Source: Numida meleagris
Taxonomy: Eukaryota > Chordata > Aves > Galliformes > Numididae
Direction: 5' to 3'
Length of the DNA: 64,000 bases
Assembly: GCF_002078875.1 (NCBI RefSeq)
Contig: NC_034409.1
Coordinates: 63,171,800 to 63,235,799, forward strand
Both the position numbers and the translations under genes were made by a program. Below, piece after piece: positions 33,121-46,100 of the stretch. How positions within the stretch are numbered: the stretch's first letter is position 1; each line of letters starts with the position of its first letter. The notes below the pieces were generated by a model. It did not search any database, was not told where the DNA came from, and saw only the letters and a list, made by a program, of their open reading frames with translations.

Positions 33121-36100
33121 ATGGAAAATGGTGTCAGTGACTTGACTTTTATTAGAAGTGGTTTTGAGGCTTTCTGTCTTAAATTCTAAAGTATGCTGCA
33201 GCTAACTGAAGAGTCCTTGCTAAAACTGTCTGCCATAAAATGGCTTTATTTAATATCATGGGAGAAGCTGGATGTCAGTGGTGTCTGTTGCCTATTTCCC
33301 TTAGGGTGTTATAAACTGACTTCCAGTTATTTTGCTGTATGGATGAACGTGAATAGTGAAGGTGGACTATGGTAATGTGAAACTATTGATAAGAAAACTC
33401 ATGCTCAGATGCTATGTGAGGGATTGTTTGCTGTGCAGAAGAGATTTTGTGTTTTTAGATACTGAGCTAAAATTACAGGTTATCAATTCAAAGCTGAGAT
33501 ACCCTTGGTGGATGTGGTATAGCATATCTGTGACTTGTGTGCTACTGCTTTGCAATTGGTATTATGTTTGTTGTGCCTGTCATTATTTATTTACAGCCAC
33601 TTCATATGGGCAACATGGGTAGCATTTCCTATCAGTTATTACAGATTACAGCTTTACTTTAGTGCAAATGAGAACAGAACTTGACTGTGTATGATGATCT
33701 CTATTTATGAAAAGAAGCAGCATGAAAATATTCAGAATGATATTTGTTGAACTCCCATTTCATATTTGTACAGTTGCATTTGCTTTAATAGGATTTTCCA
33801 TGTTTTGCAATGGAGCAAGTAGAGAGAAAGTCAGGCTCTATTTTTGTAACACTTATTTTGATATAAAGATTTGATGTAGTTTATTAACGACATAGTGATT
33901 TTAAAAAATGGAACTTAGGTTTAAGCATATTTTGTTCTCACTTTTGTGTTCAATTTTGCATATGGACTTCATTTTTTTCTTGACTTTTCCATTCACTAAC
34001 AACACTGTGGTGTTTCAGGTTTTGCGTGCTTTAGACAAAATACTTCTTTTTCCTAAGCAGTTTTAAAATGAAATCAGAAGTCAGCAGAATGCAATACCAA
34101 ATATATTTTGTATGTCTGCACTGAGATTTTTAATAAAGCCTTGCTTACATAGCAGAGCTCTCTGATGGACCCTGATAGTATCTAGGGTGAACTCCCAGAC
34201 AGATGAGATGGAATAGTGACCTTTCTTTCGAAAGGAAATATTGCCCTGGGCTTCTGAGCTCTCATCAGGCTATAAGCAGAATCCATGAGCTCCGGAAGAC
34301 AGCAGCACTGCCTGCAGGTAAATAAACTCACATGGAGCATGGTAACCAAAGGGAAATGAGGTAGTCTTCCTTTGCAAACCAGCATTACCCGGATTGTGAC
34401 TAATCCCAGAAGAAAGAGAAGCAAATGTGCCGTGTCACAAAGTGACCTTCTTATCCCAGAAGGTTCTTCTCCAGGCCAGTAGTGATATATTTTGGTTGGA
34501 TAGTGTGGGAGGAATTTCAGAGCCTGCGCCAGTGCAAGCGCAAGCCTGGCCTGCTGGGTAAGCAGAGCTTCTGCTTCCAGCGGTATCTGGCTTTCACTTC
34601 CTATTGCAGCATTTATTTAGGCAGAAATGAGATGAAATGAAGGGAGATGTGTGCTGTAGCTGTTGATATGGGCATAAATGCTGGGCACATACACCAACTG
34701 GAAAGAAGTCTGCTGTTTATTTGAGAAGTCAAAAATGCTCAGATGCATTGCATGCTGGAAGTCTGGTCTGAGGCCCATTTACACTGAATGTACATTCGTT
34801 GCATGTATATCCATTTTAGCAGATTTTTAACAGCATTGTATAATGAGAACACATGCTACTCATATACTTCTGGTACACTTCTGTACAAAAAACAACATGC
34901 TTTTAAAAGAAAGGCTAAGAGCTTAAGGTTTATTGCTAATACAGTTACTCAGATGGTGTAGAGGATTCTGGGGTATGTAGTCTAAGAGGTATTTTCTACC
35001 ATGGAAAAAGTCACATGTACTTCTCTGTGAAATCATTCAAACTCTTACATGAGTGTGCTGAGACTGCCGAGTGATCTGGGTGCCAGTGATGCTGTGTGTC
35101 CATTTTGTGGATGCAGTGACAGTTACGGGGGATAATAGGGTTGGCCCTTGTTGCCATAGAAATAGAAATCCAGTATATCCATTGTGTCAGTGAGTCACTG
35201 TGTAACACATAGGCTGGGCTGTCTCTGTTCATGCTGGGGGAAACTGGAGCTCTTGGGGGACAAAAGCTGCAATGAAAAGTGGTGGCCTTTGAAGGACCCA
35301 TCCCTGGGAAGCCCTGAGGGTTGATGCCTCTGCTTCCCTTATGTGCTCAGGAAGTAAGGCTGCTGGGGCAAGAGAGTGATGGCCTCTGAGGTGGGATACA
35401 GCCCCAACTCACCCACCCATGCATCCTTTTGGGAATTGTTTTTGCAATGTTTGGGGCAGCTGTGCTGTTTTTTAATGTTGTGGTGGTGGTGGTGTCTTTT
35501 TGTGGGGTAACCTTCGTGGAGAAGACAAAATTGATGCAAGCCTGGCTGGAGGAGCAGGGCTTGGGTCTGTTTCCCTGTTTTCTGCTCAGTCACTGCAGAA
35601 GCACTCCATGCCCTTTCCCACACATTTGAAGACTTTTAGCAATAAATTGCTGTTCACTAAATCTTACTGCACTCCCTCTGCTGCTGCCAACTTCAAGCAT
35701 TCAAGTATTATGAGTCAGACCCCTTGAAAGTCACAAGACTGCTTTAAAAATCTTGAGATCTTAAAAATAATTTAGTCTGGCCTTTTTATTTTGGGTTTGC
35801 CATAACAATAACAGAGCCTGACTCTCAAGTTTGAATGTGACTCTTGGAGCTGGGACTTCATGAAACCCATCCCAGCAGGGGCAAGGTCAGGGAGGAGCTG
35901 AGCATTGGTCCTTGCTGCATAGCAAATGGAGCCGAGGGCCAACAGGATTTAGGCATTTATTAACAAATGAATAAGAGACACTGAGTTACATTTGGTGAAT
36001 TCACATTTCGGGGATTTGTAGATCATTCTCACCTTAAAGGTATGACTACAACATGTTTGTGTACATGTCTGTTCTCCTACCTTAAACCATAGCAATCTGG

Positions 36101-39100
36101 TAGCCAGATCTCCCTTGGTCTGAACACTTTTGGGTGTTTTGTCAAGTGAGAATAGTGTGTTCCTGAAGAGCAGCACGGGGGCTGAAAATGCAGTGTTTGC
36201 TCTGAGCATCGGTACCTGCTGTGTAGGCTGTAACGTTTTTCCTAGGTCTCCCAGAAACTGTTTAGGCTTCTTTGAGTCAGACAGTAAACCCAAAAGTGAA
36301 AACACCATATCCAACAGCACTGTTTGTAATTCAGCCAGCTGCAGTGATGCATTTTACTATTTCCTGGGTTAAAGACTCATGGAGGGTTTATCTTCTCAGC
36401 CTGACAACCACACCCACCAGAGATGGAGGGGTGTGGATGGCTTTTAGTCTGTATGGCCTCATGGACAGCATGCTTGAGAGGGGGTGCCTTGACTTCTGCC
36501 TCTTCCTCAGGGCCCAGAGGCTGCATCAGACCTGGTCAGGGTACACATACTGTCAGCTTCCCAAGTGACCATCATGCTGGAGCCACTGATGACCAGCCTG
36601 ACTTCTGGGGATGCTTAGGATGAGTCCAGTCCATGTAGGCTGATGTTAGGCTTTGTTGTTGTTGTTCCCCTTCCTTACTAGAAAGCTGATGAAAATGACG
36701 ATGCTTTGTTGTGGTGTGTAGCCCTGGTGTTTTGGGTTGGTATGCTCAGGAGTGATCCTGAGGAAGCTACCTTTGTCTTTTAAAGACCAGCACAGTGGTT
36801 CACCCTTGGCATGTGCTTTCACTGATAGTTCATGCCGTGACAGCTCAGATATAAATAGATACCGATTCAGAAATCTCGTGTTTCATTAGCTCTTATCACT
36901 TCAAGGTATCCTACCTGTCCTGGATTTCCCATACAGGTCTGCCATACCCACTCAGAATTATCCTCCAGCTGGATTTGCTTTTTTGGCTTTTTGTGTTTAC
37001 CTGTGATCTCTGGAGGTTTGTCATCTTATTTGAAGTAGAAGCACAGGCCTGTCTAGGGGGCATGTGTCCTACAGTGGGTGTGGGACCTGCCCCCAGTGTA
37101 TCAGATTTACTGCACGTGCTCGGGCTGCCAGGACTCTGCAAGACTTTCCAGACACAGGCTAGGACAAAGTACAGCACTGTTAACTGCTCCAGCCTGATAG
37201 CATTTTGTGTGTGGTTTCTACTACACAGCTGTGAGGGCAGGGGAAGCCAGACTGTACCAGCTATGCGGGTGACCTCTGGAACTGCTGTGTGGTGGAGCTG
37301 AGTCTTCATCCTGATTCTTGGTGGTAGAGAGAGACCTGTGCATGGGCCCACACTGGCTGAAGTCACTTGGAAGCTTTCCATTTATTTCACAGGTCTCTGG
37401 ACTAGGCCCTACCTGAGTTATTCCAGCCAGATGATTTATGAGGCAATCTCAGCGGCAGCCTTGAAGGAGCTGGATGAACACTTTGCCTCCAAGTCACAGG
37501 GTACATACCGTGCTGCACAGGCAGGGCTGTCACAGAAATGGTTTGTGCTTACTGATGAAAAAAAATCTCATCTGTAGCTGAAGTGCAAGAGGCTGGCTTC
37601 GTTCAGCAAATGCCACCTGCTTTTTGGGCTTTTTCCTGGGCAATAAAAGATGTTTTGTGGCCATCAGGTTTTGTCATTTTGGTGGTGTTGTAGTTGCCAC
37701 TGGAAGAATTCAGCCCGGGGTTGGCTAGAGTGTGCATGTGTGAGTCTGCAGTGAAGTATTGAGATGAAACATCTCTTTAAGTGGGAGAAGACCTACTCCC
37801 ATGACTTCAGAAAAACTGCAAGCAAAGATTTGCCCCTTGAATTCTCTAAAGAATAGCTCTCAGGTTAATCTAATTACCACATAAGCCATTAATTTATAAT
37901 TGGCTGACTCACCAGTTCCCCAGCGAAGTATTTTCACCTTTCCCTGGTATCAGGACTCTTTTAAACATTATACTAGCAAGCTGATTGTATTTGCTTCCTT
38001 GCTATATCATCACCACTGAAGACTTCTCGAAAGTCAGAGAGTTGGTGTCAGACTGGTCTCCATTTAGCTGAAGCCTAACTGAATTTGAACCACAGCTCTG
38101 CTCTGTGTAATGCTCTTCCCCAAGGGACTGCAAGTTGTTTCACAGTGAAGGAGAGATATGGGTCATCCTGGTATAGAAATACAGTGTAGAGAATTGGCTA
38201 TCTAACAACAAATCACAAGCTAGTAAAAAGTCTCTCTAAAACCATGATGTTGTGGGCTATGTAGAATCTCCTGACAGGAGTTGTAGCAGTCTTAACTGAA
38301 GGATTAATCTCCTTGCAGATCAATAAAGTATTACTAAACATATGGTAAAAGAGAGAAATTCAAGTGTCATCTGCATTTACGGTATAAATAATTACAAATG
38401 GAAGAACATTTCACGCCATTCAATGCATCTATTTTACCACTTACTGTACTTGAATTAGTATTTGTATCGCGGTAACTGTAGCAGGAAGCTGTGGTTAGAG
38501 TATTACAGAGAAAGGTTACCATTAAGCTTTGTGGTTCATTATGGCATTAATTACTAAATGTAGTAGGTAAGGATTTTTTAAAATTATTTTTTAAAACATG
38601 TAACAGTTAAATCGCAAACTCTCTCCAGCCTATCATTTAAACAGTTTCATGAGGCAGTGTGGTTCCCATTTGTGAACATAGGTTAGAGAAAGTTCACAGA
38701 AATAACCCAGCTTGCAGATTGTGGACAGAGGCAGTTTGCGGCAGGCTGCAAGTCTCCTGGAGTGCTTCTATTGAGGCTGATGTAGCTCAGGTAATCATAA
38801 CAAGGGCTGAACCTACAAGCTAAGAAGGTAAAGCCAGCAGGATCAGACAGAGTGTGTCCTTGCAAGCCTTAATGAGAAGTGTGTTGCTTATCATCTGGAC
38901 AAGTAAGACAGAAGATATTTGTTGCCACAGTGTCTTAATACATCTGTAGAGGAAGGAAAAGTCATCCTTGTGAGGCACAAAATAGGCAATTTCTTTGATT
39001 CTGTCTAAGACAGCTTAGGTGAGGATAAGTGAGTATTAATATTAGATCAACACTGAATGACCACAAACAGCTTTTAGAACTGCTTCTTATTCTTGAAAGA

Positions 39101-42100
39101 GTTATCTTGGGGATAGGGTGTATACTGATGACAAATGTTAAATATTGTTGGAAGTTTAAAAATGAACATAAATGGCTACTTTTTAATTATCTCCTACTTT
39201 TTGAAACATTAGAAGTTGTCTGTGTCTTGTTACTAAATGCCTGGTTGCATTTTCATTAACAGCTCTCAGAGATTGTGTTTTGATTCAGACTTTTGTAACT
39301 GAATGAAGAGAATGATCTTAGTAAGAGTTTTCAAGGAGTGCATGCTTAAACATATGAGAGGCTGATTGTATATACTTAACAAAGAATTTCCCAATGTTCA
39401 TGATTTATTTCAGAACAGTACTTCCAAAAATGTCACCCACTGTTTTCCAGAGGACTGTGCCTTATTTAGTTCAGCCTTCTTTTGGTACTAAAACACAAGC
39501 TACAGTGACTTTATCTCTCCATATTCTCTTTATGTATCCTGAAGTTTCAAGTTCAAAGGTATCTGCTTGTCTTTCCATAAAATACCTTCTGCAAGTGCTG
39601 AGACATGACATATTCTGCCCAGAAGTTAAATATTTTAAAAAATGAATAAATAAGATTAGAAGTGCATCAGGATTGAGTACAAATTGAGACAAAATAGTCC
39701 AGCTGTTAATCTATCTTCCCAGCTCCCTTACATTTCAGGACTGACAGAAAATATTTGGATTGTCAAGGTGAATTTGGCCCTGCACATTATCCTCATCACT
39801 ATTCCTGGAATTCTTGGAGCTCATTCTTAAAACAGGCAAAAAACCAGAAATGATTCAGTGCCTCCTTAAAGCCTGCCCTAGCGTTGTCACTCTGAAGTGA
39901 GCGTGAATATTAGACAAATCTTTGGTATGGTAGCATGTCAGATGCCCTGGAGGTAATAACCAAACATACACAAAATTGAGTAGAGCCCTACCGCTTAATC
40001 TTACAGCAACTGTGCATTTTGCAGGTTGTATTTTCTTTAAATGTCCTAATGGAGAAGTGTTTTATAAAAGAAGCTTTGTTCTTTCAAATGGCTAGACATG
40101 AAGAACATAGACTTTACTGAGCTAACCCCACTACAGCTCCTAAGCAGACAACAAAATGGGCTCTTTAGTATTTCACATATGAATCCCACATGTATGTTAA
40201 GATTATTCTGTAATCTCTGTACTACATCTACCATAGCAGCTAAGCTTTTAGGAGGAGAGCATCCAGACAGCTGGCAAAATGCCACGTCTTTCACCTCTTT
40301 CAGCAAAGTGGCAAGACTGCTTTAGAAACACCAAAGAGTGTTAGAAATTCTTGGGTGAAAAGCCCCCCTTCCCATCCTAAAGCCAGCTAGCTCACCTACC
40401 CCCAAAATAGGTATATCCTTCTGTTTTCTACTGTATTTTTATTAGCTTAATGAGTCTAAAGCCTTTGATGAACTGGATCTTATTTAAATACCTACTAAAT
40501 GTAGGCACTGAGCCACGGCTTTTGGTGCTTGTTATTGACAATTTTAGCATGCATATTTAAAAGCGTACCAGGAGTCGTAGAACAGTATGGTATTTCATCA
40601 TGGTTTTAAGAATTACTGAGGCATAGGCACTGCACAAAGGAAAACATGAGGCTGAAGGAATGTGGCTGGCATAGCACATATACGTCAGTGCCTGTCCCAT
40701 CACATTTATGTGAAAAATAACATCTCTTTAATATCTTATGTGCAAATTGGCAGTATGAAGTCAATTAAGCTAAAACAGTCTGTAGCATTCTTGCAGCTCT
40801 GTGCATCTGCCATTGTTTCTTCAGACATTGTAAATCGTAACTAGCATCAGAATTTTCTCATGCAACTGACTTCAGAGATTCAAAATGCAAAAAGTTACAT
40901 TAACTTAACATTGGCCTGAGGTTTGTGAAGGCTCAGAGACTTTGAACTTTCTGCAGCAGCCACAGATGAGATGTATGGTGCCTTTGACTACAAGTATCTC
41001 TGTCCGTTGGAGGCAGGCATAGCACCTCAGTGCCCCTGGCAGCATTTCCTGTCCTTTGTCAAGGAATCATAGAATCGTATGAATGCATCAGCCCTTCATG
41101 TAGGTCACCTTCTACAAAAGCTCAGTCAACTCGGTATGGCAGGGACCATGGCTACTGTCCTAAAAAAAAAAAAGCCACAATAAAGGACACTCAATTAATT
41201 GATTCCTGGGTCTACTTTTTGTCAGACTCTTTCTCAGATAGGGAAATGCCCCATCTTCATTGATCTAGACAGCCAGTGTCAATTGGCCAATGAACCTGCA
41301 AGAGCCATTGCTAATGTTTATTAGGTTCCTAGGCCTGTGCCTGTTCATAAATAAAAACAATTGATCTGTGTTTTTTTTCTAGACAGTAAGTGTATGATCA
41401 AACTCTCAGCTGTGTGGTCACTTCCAGCATGCCCAATGTCCATAACTAGCAAAGAGGAAAGGTCAATTTAGTTCACTGCCAGGCCATAGGATTGTGTAAA
41501 TCTTACTGCACAAATATATATACTTTTAAGCAAGTTGGCCAAAAAAGCCTTGTGTATGTGGTTACACAGCTTTGCATCTGGAAGACGTGTTGAGTATAGG
41601 CTGCTGTAGATGGAGAGTGATGTTTAATTTGCTCTTTTGCTCAAAGCAGAAAAGAATAACTGAAATCCAGTTTCTAAAACTTCAAATTTCCAGACTTGTG
41701 TACAAATGATCTTTTAGCTGTTACATCTCAATGCCTTCTTTTTAGTGAAGAAGAACATTGTTAAACTTTTTGCTTTATTGTGTCATTATTCTTCAGGGCA
41801 TACTGGGCTCAGAAAAGGAAAAGTTATTAGACAGAAAAGAAACTGTAGTTATTACCCAACTCTGAGAATCTTTCAAGAGTGACATGAATATGAGTTTAGC
41901 CAGTGGGTTTCTAGGAGCATCTGCTTATCAGTGTGAGTTTACATTTTATTAACATCTTTATGAACTGATATCTGAAATTAAACCAGAAAATCAGATTTCT
42001 ATTTAAAAAGCTGAGGCCAATTTGTTTGCAGGGATAATTGATTAAATGAAGTCAAATGCTTCACATGAATAGTCATCGTATATAAGCACTATCAAATTGC

Positions 42101-43106
42101 TGGTAGCCTGGGCAAAGTTACCTTTTTACTGTTCACTTCAAAGAACCATAGAGGGAAAAATGTGATGCGTAAATTATACTCCAAACTGATTTCAACTTGC
42201 AGAAGCATCACATTTGGTCAATTAGATCCTGCATTTTGGCTTTGTGCCTTTAAACAAAGTTTTACTTACTGAAGATAAATGTTTATAAGCAGCTTTATTT
42301 CTCTCATGATAACCTACTTATTAGCTCGCACTAAACAAATACATTCCTTTATGCCAGCAGATTATCTTTGTGTGATCAACGTCTTTCATGAGACATCAGG
42401 TGTATGTGCTTTCTGGGCAACTTAATTTATCAGCACACAGCTGCAGAAATATTCCTGCCAGAAATAAGGTCGGTGGGCAACTGCCCCATAGAAAAGAAGT
42501 CTGGTGACAGCAGAGTCTCTGTGGATGCTGGTACATAGAGTGACCAGGAGCTGGTTAACAGAAGTGTTACAGCTACAGGTGAGAAAGAACAGTAGCTTTA
42601 TCAGCCTTGCAGCTGAGTCCTTCTCATCCTAAGAATCTGTGAGGGTGATGAGAAGTGGAGAAGTAAGCAGGATGTTTTTCAATTCGTTTATTGGAATGTA
42701 TAAACCAATGGGTTGTATATTCAGCAGTTAAAGGTCAGTCTCATTGAGGATGACATTAAGAAAATATAAATAGATGCTGTTTTTCTCTCCTTTATGTCAA
42801 AACCTGTTGGTGAGACTAAAACTTGCATATTGATAATATTTGTTGGATGGGACTTTGTTGGATAGTCCATTGAAAAATGGCCAGCAAGTTTGACATAGAA
42901 AATCAAGGGTAGACTATAACTCAACAGCTAGTTGTGACTTTTTGTTTAAAAATGAACAAACAAAAAATAATATTTTTTTCTAACCTGACATTTGCTGAAT
43001 ACATACTTCAGTTTCCTTTAAGATAGCTTGTGACCCATTTTCAATTGAGACAAAATCTAAAAACCAGCAAGGACTGCTCTAGCAAGAGATTATGTTCTAG
43101 GCAGAC
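33121..43106 (+). other. CALD1: CALD1 intron after the start-codon exon, first part
   Basis: Intronic by position after the donor at 33111. No caldesmon exon was recognised. The segment at 36911-37577 carries open frames on both strands (156 codons on minus, 108 and 79 on plus) and is somewhat GC-richer, but the translations fit no family known to me. No CR1 copy was identified. Confidence 0.7.
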
Positions 43107-43157
43107 AATGTTCTTCTTGTGCTGAGGCTGTAAATGTTCTTCTTGTGCTGAGGCTGT
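43107..43157. repeat. Perfect 25-bp tandem duplication, period 26
   Basis: AATGTTCTTCTTGTGCTGAG plus GCTGT occurs at 43107-43131 and again without mismatch at 43133-43157, separated by a single A. The perfect identity points to a recent duplication, or to an assembly artefact. Confidence 0.95.
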
Positions 43158-46100
43158 GTTGCTGAAAAACTGGTACTGAAAAGCAGGGAGTCTTCGGTGA
43201 TTTTAAATTAATTCTCTGTACTAGTGCTTTCCTCTTCCACCAATATGAGACAGCATCTTGTCTACTGGTGTTTAAACTGATTCACTCAAACAAGTAATCC
43301 TTCTGTGAGCGCTCTTTGTATGATATAAACCTGATGCATATCGTGGTAAATTTTTAAGTCAATTAAGTGCACACAGCGGAGAGTAACCACATGAATGTGG
43401 CTCAAGTTACTGCTTGTCAGCCAAGTCTCTTGCAAGGGAGGTATCTTATTGTGAAACCGTGTGGAAGAGTGAGCTCTTTTATGTTTAGACTGAGAGGTTT
43501 GCACAGATTTAATTCACTTCTGCAACTTCTATGTACAGACAGGGCCTTCATGACTGCAGAGAGGCATGTTGGTATTGGAATTCTCAATGAGGAACCTGTG
43601 TTGATCTTCAGGGTTGGTATTTTCCATTCAGATCTGTCTCCTCTCATAGCTGCTTTTGTCTGCTGGTAACATGAAGCTGCAGAGAGGTGGGAGGTATGTG
43701 TCATGGATGTGTAGGCTCAGATAATTGACCTACTTTGACCCCTTTCAGGAGAAGGCTGGTATGAGATGGGTGAATGAGGTTTTATGCACATCACCAATTG
43801 CTGCTGACCTCATGTCAAGAAGGGCAGCTCCAAGACTTGCTGCAAGCCACTGTGGAGTCAGCAAATGGCTACAGCTATTCCTAGTCCTCAGTAGGCTTCT
43901 TGCAATAGCTTGGACTGTTGTTTCTAGCTGTTTCAGAGGGACATCCTGCAAAGATGGCAAGAGAAACTAGAAAGAAAAATCGCAATTTTGCTTTTAAAGT
44001 GAGAAAAGCAGTGCAGGAGTATCTGAGAACATATGCACCTACTTGTTCAAAAAACATTCTGCCTCTTACCACAAAAGGATTTCCTTTGCATAATTGCTTA
44101 ATTCTTAGAAATGTCATTATTATTTATTTACTTATTTTTCATGGAAGAGGGGATGCTTTTGTTAAGCAAAACCTTGACTTTAGTAAGTAGATAGTGCTTT
44201 ACAGGAGCAAACTGTTTTCATTTATAACATTGCCCTCTAGTAATAAGGGGAAAATCACATGCTCTGTGTGCCAATCTTGGGTATAAGCACTATTTTAACA
44301 CACTAGTGAGAAAAGATACAGGGTTGAAGCTATCCATGGAACAGAACAGCTTCTTGATATAGAAAATAAACTTTTTTCCACTTGCATTCTCTGAACAGAA
44401 GAAAAGAAGGAGTAGATATAAACAACTTTCAGTGAAATGGAATTTTGGTGAAATAAAAATAAACCTCATAAACTTTTTTTTCAGTAGCCTTCATGCAAAT
44501 TCAAAGTTTTCAGCAAAAAACAACTATCAGATTTTCACAAAAAAGCTTACAGTTGTGAGGCTGACAACCAGTTAAGACTGTCTCCACTTCTCCTGCTGCT
44601 TATCATCTTGTGAGAGGACCAGAATACTGTGAAGGCTTAAGAGGACAGCCCTTCTGATCATGTGTATGTAGTTGTTACTTGTACCTATGCCACATCATGA
44701 GATGGTTATTCCATCGCATTTGTATGGCACATCATGCAGTGCCTTGAGATGAAATTCTCAACTCCCAGTCCAGTTTTCTCCCTTTCCTCCATGAAGAAAA
44801 CTTTTATGACAATAATTGAAAGGAAGAAAGTTGTGTATGCTTTCACAGATAAAATAGCTGAACAGATATTTTCACAAGAGCATGGAGTCCTGAGGAATAG
44901 CATTGCTCCAGTTTGTTTAGAATAGGTTTCTTTTTACTAACCTGCACCTGCTAAGCTGAACAGTTCTTGCTGCTTTCCAAGTTCATTGTCAGACCATACA
45001 AAATGACAAGCTTTTTTAGGCACTGTTGCTCAGAACATTCCCAAGATTCTCCAGCTGGCTAGTAGTGCACTGTCTTAATAAGGCAGCGCAATAGCCACAA
45101 AAGACAAGGAGATGACATTTCTAAACATTGGCTACACATGGATTCCTTTTATGGTCCAGCTTGTGCAGTGGGGTATTCCGCTGAAGGTCAGTGACACGGA
45201 TAACAAAGTGCTTCCTACTGCAGCTTGCCTTTTGAGCGCAGGCATCATGGTGCCACACGTACAGCCTGCTCTGAGAAGGAGAGAAAGAAATAGCTGGTAG
45301 GGAAATATAGAAAAAGGGCAAAAAGACTGTGGAGTGCTCTGTGTTTTGTATGGATGCTATTGCTGTGTTCACTGTGGCTGCAGGATATAACTGTAAGTGC
45401 CATGTGCATAAGAAATGTGTGTGTGCTGGGCTGATATTTTGTACCAAAAAAAAAAAAAAGCCCCCCTGAAAAATTTCTCAGTAGGGTTTCAGAGTTCAGG
45501 TCATCCCTCAGCAACACCAAGGGCAAATTTTTATGTCATGCCCATGAATATAGCTTTTCATTCTTGCAACAATATGGGATAGCGTGCTAATGACCTTTTC
45601 AAACCAGTGAGTTATGATGGCTGGAGGGGTTGTCTGTGCTGCAATGCCACAAGATGGATTAATTTAAGCAAAAGGGTTTTTTATTTTTTATTTCCCCTCC
45701 CCTCTCTTCATACAAGTTAGTGAGTCTTTTCCCTCATTAGCATGTAATCGTCTTCTTACACTGGAAGGCTGAATAAGATCCTTCAGGGCTATTGTCTTAT
45801 TTCTTACAAAAATATTTCAGGGAATGAGTGAGTCATTTCAATATTTCTGAAGAGAAAGGATATATATTGGCTATTAATTTAATTTGAGAAATCCCCTACT
45901 AAGTAATGAAAATCTATCTCATCTTGTTTTGTCAGGCTTGAATGTATGTACAGGATATACATAAATTGAATGAAGAAAATATATCTTCAAGGCAAAACAG
46001 AAATGTTTAGGCATATTCAATAGGTCTGTAATCTAATTTTTCTTCTACTGATTATTGTCAGATGGGCTAATACAATACATAATAAACCATGTCAATGAAA

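Noticed and set aside
34497..34570. Relatively GC-rich patch with GGGTAAGC donor-like site, considered as the alternative caldesmon first exon
   Set aside because: No frame before the donor gives the expected MLGG-type N-terminus, and no start codon fits.
41063..41085. ATCATAGAATCGTATGAATG resembling the CR1 terminal repeat
   Set aside because: Only about 14 bases fit, and the following sequence does not match CR1.
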